Assembly (NCBI GenBank): GCA_031266555.1
Contig: JAISAU010000010.1
Location: 1 to 64,000, forward strand
Reading direction: 5' to 3'
DNA: 64,000 nucleotides
Origin: Campylobacteraceae bacterium
GTDB taxonomy: Bacteria; Campylobacterota; Campylobacteria; Campylobacterales; Campylobacteraceae
Shown: positions 47,900 to 56,554 of the stretch, piece after piece
Layout of the letters: each line of letters starts with the position of its first letter
Position numbering within the stretch: position 1 is the first letter of the stretch
Notes under the pieces: model-generated
Databases searched by the model: none
What the model saw: the letters and a program-made list of their open reading frames with translations, nothing else
Told to the model about the DNA's origin: nothing
Made by a program: the position numbers and the translations under genes

Positions 47900-48541
47900 A
47901 TGGAATCTTTATCGGGTATTAAATTATTATCGGCGGCTATGATGTTCGGCGGGGCGGCGGTCGTTTTTACAACAGTGCCTTTTGTGCTTGTCATCGTGCG
48001 CGGAATTATGAAAGCTCGCGACAAATCCACAGGCGGCGGAAATTTTTTAGGCGTGGTGCTTTTGGCTTTTATCGTACATGTAGTAAGTACCGTAGCTTTT
48101 ATGGCGACTATACTTGTTTTGGACGTTTTCGGCAAAATGAATAGAGAGAGATTTTTCAGCGAAACAGTTCTTGGCATATTTTGGAAAACCGACAAAACCA
48201 GCGCTTTCGCGGCGGCGGGCATAACGGAGAGTAGCTCAAACGAGGCGTTAGGCGCTTGGACAACGTTGTATACGGTAAAAACCGTTGTAGACTTATTTTT
48301 TATTTGCATTCCCGTAATAGTCATAGCCGGAGCTATGGCGTACGGTATATCATTATCCACAAAAGATACTTACAGACAAGATAACCTTACCGTTATAGTG
48401 TATTCGGGTATTTCTATGACGGCGGCTATGTTTTTATATATGGCGTGGGCGATGATAGCTACGCAAGGACTGTTTCTTCCGTACGATTACAACGGGTTAT
48501 TGGGTTATATAGGTAGCACATGGACGCAATTATTGATGTAA
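47900..48541 (+). CDS. Polytopic membrane protein of T4SS operon
   Basis: 213 residues, four membrane helices (about 9-32, 49-72, 131-152, 168-190). No family recognised. Three bases after the VirB4 gene. Contains the only TACATGTA palindrome of the T4SS core (48074). Confidence 0.5.
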   Translation: MESLSGIKLLSAAMMFGGAAVVFTTVPFVLVIVRGIMKARDKSTGGGNFLGVVLLAFIVHVVSTVAFMATILVLDVFGKMNRERFFSETVLGIFWKTDKTSAFAAAGITESSSNEALGAWTTLYTVKTVVDLFFICIPVIVIAGAMAYGISLSTKDTYRQDNLTVIVYSGISMTAAMFLYMAWAMIATQGLFLPYDYNGLLGYIGSTWTQLLM

Positions 48542-48622
48542 CGGCTGATAAATGCGTTTTATATTATTTTTTATTTATTTGTTTTATGGTATTGTTCATT
48601 ATATTTTTATAAGGAGAAGAAG

Positions 48623-49012
48623 ATGAAGAATTTATTAATTCTTTTAGTTTTAGGTGCCTTAACGGCTGTTTGCGCTCAAAGTGGCGGAGATTTCGGCGAG
48701 ATTGAGGGCGTTATAAGCAGCGCTGATTCAGCCGGCAAAGGCATACTTGGAATGGGCGTAAGATGGCTTATAGGATTGCTTCCTCTGATCTTGTTTGTTG
48801 TGGGTATATTTGGCGGTATCAAATACGCTAAAAGACAAGCCGACCAAGATCAAGACAGCACAAAAATCTATGTTTCGGCAGCTATCGGAGGCATCGCGGG
48901 TTCAATGGTAGGTTTGTTGCTTATCGCTCTTATCGGTGCGGCTTTACTTGGAAGTTCGGCTGAAGGATTGGGAGTGTTAAGGTCATTCTGGAGCGGGTTG
49001 TTGGCAGGCTAA
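48623..49012 (+). CDS. Pilin-like protein (VirB2/TrbC type)
   Basis: 129 residues. Signal peptide MKNLLILLVLGALTAVCA; two hydrophobic helices (about 45-67 and 85-109) joined by a short charged loop (KYAKRQADQDQDSTK), with small-residue-rich ends. This is the VirB2/TraA propilin plan. The 81-base gap before it and a strong ribosome site (AAGGAGAAGAAG) suggest a separately boosted expression level, as expected for a pilin. Confidence 0.65.
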   Translation: MKNLLILLVLGALTAVCAQSGGDFGEIEGVISSADSAGKGILGMGVRWLIGLLPLILFVVGIFGGIKYAKRQADQDQDSTKIYVSAAIGGIAGSMVGLLLIALIGAALLGSSAEGLGVLRSFWSGLLAG

Positions 49013-49013
49013 T

Positions 49014-49370
49014 ATGAAAAAATTTGCTTTTACTTTGTTTTTATCCTGCTTGTTTGTCGCTAATGTTTTTGGTGCTTCTTGTAGTAGAGGAGAATGTACA
49101 ATGCAAGTACAGCAAGGAAAAAACAAAGTAGAGCAGACGATAAAAAAAGTTTACGAACAGCTTTCTAGTAAGCTTAATAATGATTTGATTCCGGCTTATG
49201 ACGATTATCAAAAAGCTATTGACGAACAAAATAAGCTTCTTGAGAAAGTCCAAATTCTAAAAGAGAGAAACGCTCTTTTAGAAAAACAAATACTATTTTT
49301 GCGTATGCAAGACAAAGAGATTGTCGGTTTATCCATAGATAGTACAAGCATAAAACAAGAGGTCAAATAA
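49014..49370 (+). CDS. Small secreted coiled-coil protein
   Basis: 118 residues. Signal peptide MKKFAFTLFLSCLFVANVFG, a Cys pair (SCSRGEC), then one long helix (QQGKNKVEQTIKKVYEQLSS to NALLEKQILFLRMQ). Resembles in plan the small secreted proteins at 57725-59053. VirB5/TrbJ-like roles as minor pilus component are possible; not recognised by sequence. Confidence 0.5.
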   Translation: MKKFAFTLFLSCLFVANVFGASCSRGECTMQVQQGKNKVEQTIKKVYEQLSSKLNNDLIPAYDDYQKAIDEQNKLLEKVQILKERNALLEKQILFLRMQDKEIVGLSIDSTSIKQEVK

Positions 49371-49373
49371 ACT

Positions 49374-50525
49374 ATGGAAAATATAAAAAAGATATTTGCG
49401 ATCGTTTTATTTATGACATCCGCCCAACTATTCGGGCAGTTCGAAAATTTGGGAAAAGCGGCTCAAGGCGCCGCTAGTGGTGCCGCTCAAGGTGTGGCGA
49501 ACGATCTTCTTGGCAAAAGCATAGGAGAACTTGTAGGAATGAGCGCGGCGCTTGACCTTCCGACAGACATATGCTTTACTCCCAAAACGACGGACAAGAC
49601 TCCTTCCAAACTTGGATTGTGCGATTATGTTAGAATCGCCGAGCGAGAGATCAACGATCTTAACATATGCGCATTTGTGCCAAATCCGGACGAACAGTTA
49701 TTTGAAAAGAAAAAATACTCTCTTTCCACAAACGGCGCTTTGACGGATTTTTGCGAGGACAGAGAGAGATCTTTGACAAGCGCTATCAGCGATATAGATA
49801 TCTATATCAAAAACGCCGGATCCGCTAACAACCAGTCAAGTCCAAACGCCACGAGAAACGCTTACGATATGTTAAAAAAAGAAGATTCTGTGGTATATGG
49901 AGCTTTATACGCCAATAACCAAAAGATTATACGAGAGGTTTATCTAAGAGCTCAAAAAGGCAATAGCAGCAGTGTCGCCGATATAGAACTTAAAGATTTA
50001 TCCGCTCCCGCGGATTATGCTACCTATCTAAAAGAGGTAAGCGTATTGACAGATGAGAGTATGACCGACTATATCGAGTATTCGCCTACTTCTATCTCGT
50101 CTCAGATAAGATCTGAAGTTTCCAGTATAGAAGATGCCGCGGAAGCTACTAAAAAAGCCGCGGAACTCGCCAAAAAAGCTTCTTCGCATATAGACAGAGG
50201 CACAGACGTAAGAACCGCTTTGTATATCGACGCGTTGGCGAGGGATGATGATTTCGCCGTGCCCACTCAAGAGATGATAAACGTTTTAAGAAAAGATAAG
50301 AAAGCCGAATCCATAGCTAAGATAAAACAGCAGCAAAAACGAGAAGCTCTTATCAGAAGCGAGATAAAACAGATAGATGAAGCGAGAAAACGGCTTCTGG
50401 ATATAGGCGGAAAGAAAGCCGCTATCATAAGCAGAAAATTTAACGCAGCAGAAGCCAAAGCGAACATAGACAAACTTGTAGATGGCGGCGGTTCGGGCGG
50501 CAGCGGCAGTATTCCTAGTATATAA
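49374..50525 (+). CDS. Secreted T4SS-operon protein, Cys-containing
   Basis: 383 residues. Signal peptide ending AQLFG, Ala/Gly-rich stretch (GKAAQGAASGAAQGVAN), a Cys-bearing region (ICFTPKTTDK, GLCDYV, NICAFV, FCEDRE: four Cys likely disulphide-bonded), then alpha-helical coiled coil (about 225-350) and a Gly/Ser tail. The shape recalls F-type TraH or TrbJ, but no motif is decisive. Periplasmic. Confidence 0.5.
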   Translation: MENIKKIFAIVLFMTSAQLFGQFENLGKAAQGAASGAAQGVANDLLGKSIGELVGMSAALDLPTDICFTPKTTDKTPSKLGLCDYVRIAEREINDLNICAFVPNPDEQLFEKKKYSLSTNGALTDFCEDRERSLTSAISDIDIYIKNAGSANNQSSPNATRNAYDMLKKEDSVVYGALYANNQKIIREVYLRAQKGNSSSVADIELKDLSAPADYATYLKEVSVLTDESMTDYIEYSPTSISSQIRSEVSSIEDAAEATKKAAELAKKASSHIDRGTDVRTALYIDALARDDDFAVPTQEMINVLRKDKKAESIAKIKQQQKREALIRSEIKQIDEARKRLLDIGGKKAAIISRKFNAAEAKANIDKLVDGGGSGGSGSIPSI

Positions 50526-50544
50526 AATAAAATAGGGGGATTTT

Positions 50545-52818
50545 ATGAAAAAGATTGTTCTCATTGTGATGGCGGCGATGGCGGCGCTTTTTGGGCAAGT
50601 ACAGCCGGACCAAAGTTATAGGGAGTTGTTGTTTCAAAAATTCGCTGGCATTGAGCGGTTAAAGACTATAAACGAAGCGTCGTCTTTAAAACCAGTATGT
50701 CAAACACTCTCAAACGAAGCCCTTGAACTTGGCTATCGCACCATCGTTACCGACTTTAACGCCAAAACGGGCATAACAACTTGCGAGATAGTCAACTACC
50801 AAAACGGCGTTAAAACAGGTTTTTCGGCAAGCACGTATAACGAAGCTTTGTACGCTAAGACAAATCAGGAGGTAAAAGATACAGATACCGTCTCGTATAA
50901 CTCTGAAACCAGAAGCAGAGATAACAATATCAAAGTGCAGTACATACCTCAAACAAGAGACTATCTAACTCTAAGTAAATTTATAGCTTCCATGATGACA
51001 TTGGATCCTGAGATAATAGACTTTGATAAGACAAGAGACGAAGGACTGATAGAGTTTAAAAGCTCAATATCTCTTCAAGCTATAGATCTAAGAGCAGACA
51101 GCAACTTCTCTCAAAACATCACAAACGATATGCTTGCCAGAAACTCCGTAGCGGATAAATTTAATAAAGCCAACCTTGCTTATTACAGCAATCTTTTTAG
51201 CAATATGAGCGAGATATACGGTTATGTACAAAACCTTCTATTTGTATTTATCGGTCTGTTTTTTGTTGGAAGAGTTGGATTTGACAAAGGATTAAGAGCT
51301 TTGGACAAGTCCAAAGAGAGCGGCGGAGAAACACAGTGGCTTGGTAAATTTTACATTCCCGTGATAGCGGTTGGTTTCTTCTTCGCTCCCATACCGGAAG
51401 ACGCCGGTATGAACGCAACTATCGTTCAAAAAATGATAAGATTTATGACATTGGAAGCAAACGTCATAGCAGATAAAGCTTCCGCTATAGGAGTCAATAC
51501 GTACTTACAAAAACTTTACGCATCTGTCGGAGCAACAAGCGTACAAGGAGAGATGGCTATAAGAACGGCTAAAAAGAGTGCCGAAGCTCAAGTGCCTATA
51601 TACAGAAATGCCATAAACGGAGTATGTAAGGAAAGATTCTCAGGCGCCACAAGCTTTTTGGGAGTTGACCAAAATATCGTTCAACAACACGAAAGAATAG
51701 ACTTCAACAATGTAACCAAAGACAGCAACAAACAAGAAGTAACATTTGCCGCTTGCAGACAAATTGAATACAGAATGATGACTCAAAGAGAAGTAAATAC
51801 AACAAATGCGAAATATATCGAAAGCATAGAAAAGACATACGCTTCGGGAAATAACGAGTTGAGAAACTTACTCACAAGAGTTAACTCTATGTTCCAAAAA
51901 CAGCAAGACCAGTTAGGATGGCCCAACGCTATCATCATACCTTCAGCCTCTATACTGATAGAATCACTTCCTCTTATTCAGAACGCTTCAATGCTTTCAA
52001 ACTCTACTCTTGATGTGGAAGGGGCTATAACCGGAGTTATGCGGTCGGAAATATTAGGAGGTTTGGGACAAGCTACTGGTACTCAAAAAACTTACGATAT
52101 GGGAGAACTCATAGGTAAAATTGCCTATCTTACACTTCCGGGTTCAAGAAGCGTATATGAGAGTTTGAAAGATAATAAAGAAGAAGCTCTTATTATAGCC
52201 AATAAGTTAAGAGAGGGTATGGGAAGACGTGATAGGACTATTAGCCCTCAAGATGTAACTGATAAAATGGCTAACAAAACCTACATTCAAGCCACAAGTA
52301 TAATATATGAGTGGGCTATCACGAAAATTCCTATTATCGTTTCTGTGATAGCTGGTATTATAGCTTTCATAGGTTATGTCATAGAATTGGCTAAGTATTT
52401 CTATATTTCACCGTTTGTAGTGGTATTCGCTCTTACAACCAAAAAGACCCATAAGATAATAGACTTTTTAGTTACAGGTTTGACGATATTCTTTAAACCA
52501 TTACTGCTGGTGATATTTATCTTTTTCTCTTTGTTTATTCACTCATTGGTTCAAGATATATTTTTAAATTACTCTTTGAATCAATTCAGTATATTAAGAG
52601 AAATGTCAAAAGGTTCTGAACTTGGAGAAGCTGTTCTTGCTTTGCTTTCATCATTTCTCCAAATATTCGGTTCATTAGGAGCGGCTTACGTTATGTGGAA
52701 GTTAATCTTAACGGGTCCTTCTTGGGCTATGAAGTTAGTTGGCGTTGATGGCGCTCAGAATGATATGATAAGCGAAGCACTGTCTCAAAGAATGGACAGA
52801 GCTGGCTTTAGAATGTAA
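50545..52818 (+). CDS. DotA/VirB6/TraG-like polytopic membrane protein
   Basis: 757 residues. Signal peptide to about 17, a periplasmic region, two helices near 228-285 (LLFVFIGLFFVGR; YIPVIAVGFFFAPIP), a 300-residue periplasmic loop with Cys, then 4-5 helices from 590 (IPIIVSVIAGIIAFIGYVI, FYISPFVVVFAL, LLLVIFIFFSLFIH, LGAAYVMWKLILTG) and a conserved cytoplasmic tail to RMDRAGFRM. The plan resembles DotA/TraY or TraG-N; VirB6-class inner-membrane channel component. The last ~180 residues are duplicated twice downstream as separate genes. RBS GGGGGA. Confidence 0.65.
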   Translation: MKKIVLIVMAAMAALFGQVQPDQSYRELLFQKFAGIERLKTINEASSLKPVCQTLSNEALELGYRTIVTDFNAKTGITTCEIVNYQNGVKTGFSASTYNEALYAKTNQEVKDTDTVSYNSETRSRDNNIKVQYIPQTRDYLTLSKFIASMMTLDPEIIDFDKTRDEGLIEFKSSISLQAIDLRADSNFSQNITNDMLARNSVADKFNKANLAYYSNLFSNMSEIYGYVQNLLFVFIGLFFVGRVGFDKGLRALDKSKESGGETQWLGKFYIPVIAVGFFFAPIPEDAGMNATIVQKMIRFMTLEANVIADKASAIGVNTYLQKLYASVGATSVQGEMAIRTAKKSAEAQVPIYRNAINGVCKERFSGATSFLGVDQNIVQQHERIDFNNVTKDSNKQEVTFAACRQIEYRMMTQREVNTTNAKYIESIEKTYASGNNELRNLLTRVNSMFQKQQDQLGWPNAIIIPSASILIESLPLIQNASMLSNSTLDVEGAITGVMRSEILGGLGQATGTQKTYDMGELIGKIAYLTLPGSRSVYESLKDNKEEALIIANKLREGMGRRDRTISPQDVTDKMANKTYIQATSIIYEWAITKIPIIVSVIAGIIAFIGYVIELAKYFYISPFVVVFALTTKKTHKIIDFLVTGLTIFFKPLLLVIFIFFSLFIHSLVQDIFLNYSLNQFSILREMSKGSELGEAVLALLSSFLQIFGSLGAAYVMWKLILTGPSWAMKLVGVDGAQNDMISEALSQRMDRAGFRM

Positions 52819-52828
52819 AGGAGATAAT

Positions 52829-53527
52829 ATGAAAAAGCTAATATTAATAATAGCCGTACTCTTGGCAAGCTTATCATTTGCCGATGAAGCTTTAGATAAT
52901 GAGTTGATAGCCAACGTTTGTGACACAACTAAAGTAAAAGAGTTGATAGCCAAAGGGGCTAATAAGAATGTTATGGTAAAAAAAGACCAAAGTCTCTACA
53001 CCGTTGCTATTATGAGTTTAAATTGCGGCGAGAGCGCGCATTATCTTAGCTCTATAGGGGCTACAGACTTGGGAGCTGCGAAATATTTAGCTTACGCACC
53101 CTCTGTTGTTAGTTATTATCCTAGAAATATAACGTTTGCGGATAAGCGGCTTAAAGTAACAATTAATAATGTTTGGTTGAATGGAATTTCAACGGGTGTT
53201 ATGTTTGAAAACATTGATGAAGATGACTATATATATATAGTAGCCATAACGGTTAACGTAGATGGCGTGGAATATATAGAAAAGAGAGAAGGCAAAGAAG
53301 AGATATTTAGAATATCGCCATATAAAGAAGTAAATCATCGTTTAGCTTTTTTCCCCCTAAATATCAACAAATATCCTAAAATAGTCAATAATAAAGTCTC
53401 TTTCACAAGGCAAGCAACCGTAAAGTATAGTTACAACGGTAAGACTTACGAATTAAAATCCCCTAAGATGAAAGAGGAGATAGATGTTAAGTATGGAAAC
53501 TATGCTTTTGACCCTTTTTCTCTTTAG
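52829..53527 (+). CDS. Secreted ankyrin-like protein, array copy 1
   Basis: 232 residues. Signal peptide MKKLILIIAVLLASLSFA. Ankyrin-like N-half (NVCDTTKVKELIAKGANKN ... NCGESAHYLSSIGATDLG, roughly one and a half repeats with two Cys), then a beta-rich C-half (RLKVTINNVWLNGIS ... TVKYSYNGKTYELKSPKMKE). Ten bases after the DotA-like gene; AAGGAG ribosome site. First of four paralogues. Periplasmic. Possible partner or immunity-type protein for the DotA-like C-module; inference only. Confidence 0.7.
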   Translation: MKKLILIIAVLLASLSFADEALDNELIANVCDTTKVKELIAKGANKNVMVKKDQSLYTVAIMSLNCGESAHYLSSIGATDLGAAKYLAYAPSVVSYYPRNITFADKRLKVTINNVWLNGISTGVMFENIDEDDYIYIVAITVNVDGVEYIEKREGKEEIFRISPYKEVNHRLAFFPLNINKYPKIVNNKVSFTRQATVKYSYNGKTYELKSPKMKEEIDVKYGNYAFDPFSL

Positions 53528-53536
53528 GATAAAGTT

Positions 53537-54208
53537 GTGACGTTATTGAGCGAAACGAAGTATCTTAACGACTTACATGTAAGGACTTGTAATATTTACA
53601 ATAATCTCTTACATGTAAGAGATTTAGATAGTTTCATTTCTTTCTTACATGTAAGAACTAATAACAAAACCTACATTCAAGCTACCAGTATCATATACGA
53701 ATGGTCTATCACTAAAATTCCTATTATCGTTTCAGTAGTAGCCGGTATCATAGCTTTTATCGGTTATGTGATTGAGTTAGCTAAGTATTTCTATATTTCA
53801 CCGTTTGTTGTAGTGTTCGCGTTAACTACAAAGAAAACTCACAAGATAGTTGACTTTTTAGTTACGGGACTAACTATATTTTTCAAACCTCTGCTATTAG
53901 TCATATTTATCTTTTTCTCTCTATTTATACACTCGTTAGTTCAAGATATATTTTTGAATTACTCTTTGAACCAGTTTAGTGTGTTAAAACATATGGCGGA
54001 AGGTTCTGAATTAACAGAAGCTGTTCTTGCGTTATTATCGGCATTCCTTCAGATATTCGGTTCATTGGGGGCGGCGTACGTTATGTGGAAATTAATCTTA
54101 ACGGGACCTTCTTGGGCTATGAAGTTAGTTGGCGTCGATGGCGCTCAGAATGATATGATAAGCGAAGCTTTGTCTCAGAGAATGGACAGAGCCGGGTTTA
54201 GAATGTAA
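53537..54208 (+). CDS. Free-standing DotA-like C-module with LHVR leader, copy 2
   Basis: 223 residues from GTG 53537 (AGGATAAAGTT upstream; same GTG context in copies 3 and 4). Residues 1-41 are a leader with three LHVR units 12 residues apart (LHVRTCNIYNNL, LHVRDLDSFISF, LHVRTNNK). Residues 42-223 are nearly identical to the C-terminus of the DotA-like protein, with its four to five helices and GVDGAQNDMISEALSQRMDR tail. The DNA differs from copy 1 at many silent positions, so the duplication is old and the protein seems kept by selection. No signal peptide. Confidence 0.7.
   Translation: MTLLSETKYLNDLHVRTCNIYNNLLHVRDLDSFISFLHVRTNNKTYIQATSIIYEWSITKIPIIVSVVAGIIAFIGYVIELAKYFYISPFVVVFALTTKKTHKIVDFLVTGLTIFFKPLLLVIFIFFSLFIHSLVQDIFLNYSLNQFSVLKHMAEGSELTEAVLALLSAFLQIFGSLGAAYVMWKLILTGPSWAMKLVGVDGAQNDMISEALSQRMDRAGFRM
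53573..53656 (+). repeat. Three TTACATGTAAG palindromes with 36-base period (unit 2)
   Basis: Palindromes at 53573, 53609 and 53645, exactly 36 bases apart, in frame with the surrounding ORF where each encodes Leu-His-Val-Arg. Confidence 0.85.
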
Positions 54209-54227
54209 TACATGTAAAGGAAAAAAG

Positions 54228-54929
54228 ATGAGAAAGATAATATTAATTTTAACTATGGTTTTATCAACTCTATCATTTGCTGATGAAGCTTTGGACGATG
54301 AGTTGATAGATAATGTTTGCAATCTCGCTAAAGTAAAAGAGTTAATCGCTAAAGGAGCTAATAAGAATGTGATGTTAAAAAAAGACCAAAGCCTTTACGC
54401 TTACGCCGCTAAAAGTCAAAACTGCGGCGAGAGCGCGCATTATCTCAGCTCTATAGGAGCTATTGATGTGGGAACGGCGAAATATTTAAAATATGAATCC
54501 TCTGCTATTATTTATTACCCCAACAATAAAACCTTTGAGGATAAACGAAGGTTGAAAGTAACGATTAATGATGCTGGATTAGGCGGGTATTCAAACGATG
54601 TCACATTTGAGAACAAAGACAGCGATGCATATATATATATACTATCCACAACGGTTGACATAAACGGCGTGAAATATGTAGCGGATTTTAGTTCGGATAC
54701 AAGTAAAAGCGCTATATCACCCAATCGGGTGAGGAAACTAATACTATATTTCGGTTCTGAAGATATTAAAAATTTCCCTAAAGTTGTCAATAATAAAGTC
54801 TCTTATACAAGACAAGTAACTATCAAGTATAGTCTTGACGGGGATATTTACGAACTAAAGTCTCCTAAGATGAAAGAGGAGATAGACGTTAAGTATAAAA
54901 ATTATACTCCAGAGACTTTTCTCTTTTAG
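54228..54929 (+). CDS. Secreted ankyrin-like protein, array copy 2
   Basis: 233 residues. Signal peptide MRKIILILTMVLSTLSFA, then DEALDDELIDNVCNLAKVKE and the same ankyrin-like and beta-rich halves as copy 1. Closest to copy 3 (both have NLAKVKELIAKGANKNVML and KDQSLYAYAAKS). The middle beta region (residues 100-180) is the most variable, the ankyrin part and the C-terminal SPKMKEEIDVKY the least. A TACATGTAA palindrome (54210) lies in the 19-base gap before it. Confidence 0.7.
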   Translation: MRKIILILTMVLSTLSFADEALDDELIDNVCNLAKVKELIAKGANKNVMLKKDQSLYAYAAKSQNCGESAHYLSSIGAIDVGTAKYLKYESSAIIYYPNNKTFEDKRRLKVTINDAGLGGYSNDVTFENKDSDAYIYILSTTVDINGVKYVADFSSDTSKSAISPNRVRKLILYFGSEDIKNFPKVVNNKVSYTRQVTIKYSLDGDIYELKSPKMKEEIDVKYKNYTPETFLF

Positions 54930-54938
54930 GGTAAAATT

Positions 54939-55610
54939 GTGGCGTTAATGGGCGAAGTAAAATATCTTGAGGGCTTACATGTAGGGACTGTTAATCATTA
55001 CAATAATCTCTTACATGTAAGAGATTTAGATAGTTTCATCGCTTCTTTACATGTAAGAGTAAGTAATAAAACCTACGTTCAAGCCACCAGCATCATATAC
55101 GAGTGGGCTATAACGAAAATACCAATTATCGTTTCAGTAATAGCGGGTATCATAGCATTTATCGGCTATGTGATTGAGCTTGCTAAATACTTTTACATTT
55201 CACCGTTTGTTGTAGTATTTGCATTAACCACAAAGAAAACTCACAAGATAGTTGACTTTTTAGTAACGGGACTAACGATATTCTTTAAACCTCTGCTTTT
55301 AGTCATATTCATCTTTTTCTCTTTGTTTATTCATTCATTGGTACAAGATATATTTTTAAATTATTCTTTGAATCAATTTAATGTATTGAGAGTACTGTCA
55401 AAAGGTTCAGAATTTGGAGAAGCTGTTCTTGCCTTGCTTTCATCGTTTCTTCAGATATTTGGTTCTCTTGGAGCAGCATACGTTATGTGGAAGTTAATCT
55501 TAACAGGTCCTGCTTGGGCGATGAAATTAGTTGGCGTCGATGGCGCTCAGAATGATATGATAAGCGAAGCTTTGTCTCAGAGAATGGACAGAGCTGGCTT
55601 TAGAATGTAA
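54939..55610 (+). CDS. Free-standing DotA-like C-module with LHVR leader, copy 3
   Basis: 223 residues from GTG 54939. Leader begins MALMGEVKYLEG with LHVG, LHVR and LHVR units, then the membrane module NKTYVQATSIIYEWAITKIP to RMDRAGFRM. Protein nearly identical to copies 1 and 2; variable only around residues 150-165 (LNQFNVLRVLSKGSEFGEA). Silent-site differences from both other copies. Confidence 0.7.
   Translation: MALMGEVKYLEGLHVGTVNHYNNLLHVRDLDSFIASLHVRVSNKTYVQATSIIYEWAITKIPIIVSVIAGIIAFIGYVIELAKYFYISPFVVVFALTTKKTHKIVDFLVTGLTIFFKPLLLVIFIFFSLFIHSLVQDIFLNYSLNQFNVLRVLSKGSEFGEAVLALLSSFLQIFGSLGAAYVMWKLILTGPAWAMKLVGVDGAQNDMISEALSQRMDRAGFRM
54975..55058 (+). repeat. Three palindromes with 36-base period (unit 3)
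   Basis: TTACATGTAGGG at 54975, TTACATGTAAGA at 55011 and 55047: again exact 36-base steps and in frame. Spacers resemble those of unit 2, so the block was duplicated with the cassette. Confidence 0.85.
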
Positions 55611-55620
55611 AGGATAAAAG

Positions 55621-56322
55621 ATGAAAAAGATAATATCAGTTTTAGCGATTGTTCTAATGACATCGACTGTAGTTTTTGCCGATAAGGCTTTGGACGATGA
55701 ACTTATAGATAACGTTTGCAATCTCGCAAAAGTAAAAGAGTTGATAGCCAAAGGCGCTAACAAAAACGTGATGTTAAAAAAAGACCAAAGTCTTTACGCT
55801 TACGCCGCTAAAAGTAAAAGTTGCGGCGATAGCGCTCATTATCTTAGCTCAATAGGGGCTGTGGATGTGGGAGCGGCAAGATACATAGGTTATGAATCTT
55901 CCGCTGTTGATTATTACCCAAGCAATAGAATGTTTGAGGATAAACGAAGGCTGAAAGTAACGATTAATGATGTTGGGTTGGGGGGGTATTCAAGTGACGT
56001 TACGCTTGAAAACAAAGACGGCGATGTATATATATTATCTATAACAGTTGATGTAGATGGGGTGAAATTTTTGGATGATTTGAGTTCTGATAAAAGTAGA
56101 TTTTCCATATCACCCAATAGCGCGAAAAAATTTCATTTATATTTTAATCCTACTGATACCAACAAACGCCCTAAAATAGTCAACAACAAGGTCTCTTACA
56201 CAAGACAAGTGACAATTAAGTATAGTCTTGACGGTGATATTTATGAGTTGAAATCTCCAAAGATGAAAGAGGATATTGACGTTAAGTATCAAAACTATGT
56301 TTTCGACCCTTTTTCGTTGTAA
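55621..56322 (+). CDS. Secreted ankyrin-like protein, array copy 3
   Basis: 233 residues. Signal peptide MKKIISVLAIVLMTSTVVFA; ankyrin-like half nearly identical to copy 2 (NLAKVKELIAKGANKN, SCGDSAHYLSSIGAVDVG), beta half diverged in the middle (DGVKFLDDLSSDKSRFSIS). Ends VFDPFSL, as copy 1 ends AFDPFSL, which suggests recombination between copies. Confidence 0.7.
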   Translation: MKKIISVLAIVLMTSTVVFADKALDDELIDNVCNLAKVKELIAKGANKNVMLKKDQSLYAYAAKSKSCGDSAHYLSSIGAVDVGAARYIGYESSAVDYYPSNRMFEDKRRLKVTINDVGLGGYSSDVTLENKDGDVYILSITVDVDGVKFLDDLSSDKSRFSISPNSAKKFHLYFNPTDTNKRPKIVNNKVSYTRQVTIKYSLDGDIYELKSPKMKEDIDVKYQNYVFDPFSL

Positions 56323-56331
56323 GACAAAGTT

Positions 56332-56544
56332 GTGGCGTTAATGAGCGAAACGAAGTATTTTAACTGCTTACATGTAAGAGGTATTAATTATAATATTCCT
56401 TTACATGTAAGAACTTTTGATAGTTTCATTTCTTTCTTATATGTAAGAGTTTTTAACGCTTATAGTATTCCTTTGCATGTAAAAGCCATCGTAGCTCTTT
56501 TACATATAAGAACTCTTATTTTCAACTACCAAGATAAAGCCTAA
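56332..56544 (+). CDS. Orphan LHVR-repeat leader ORF, unit 4
   Basis: 70 residues from GTG 56332, beginning MALMSETKYF like the other leaders, with five degenerate units (LHVR, LHVR, LYVR, LHVK, LHIR) at 56368, 56401, 56437, 56473 and 56500. Steps are 33, 36, 36 and 27 bases, all multiples of three. The DotA-like module is missing; the ORF ends before the last ankyrin-like gene. Translation is likely from the conserved start but unproven. Confidence 0.5.
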   Translation: MALMSETKYFNCLHVRGINYNIPLHVRTFDSFISFLYVRVFNAYSIPLHVKAIVALLHIRTLIFNYQDKA

Positions 56545-56554
56545 AGGATAAAAA

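Larger units (their letters stand above)
52270..56544 (+). repeat. Tandem cassette array (DotA-like C-module + ankyrin-like gene)
   Basis: A unit of about 1.4 kb is repeated. Each unit has a 3'-terminal DotA-like module (about 545 bases: 52276-52818, 53661-54208, 55063-55610), a gene for a ~232-residue secreted ankyrin-like protein, and a GTG-initiated leader with LHVR repeats that opens the next module. The fourth unit keeps the leader and a diverged ankyrin-like gene but has lost the membrane module. All frames are intact; DNA copies differ mostly at third codon positions. Confidence 0.85.

Noticed and set aside
53573-56511. CRISPR array (regular 36-base repeats)
   Set aside because: The conserved part is only a 12-base palindrome, spacers are copied between units rather than unique, spacing is in codon multiples inside ORFs, and no cas genes are present.
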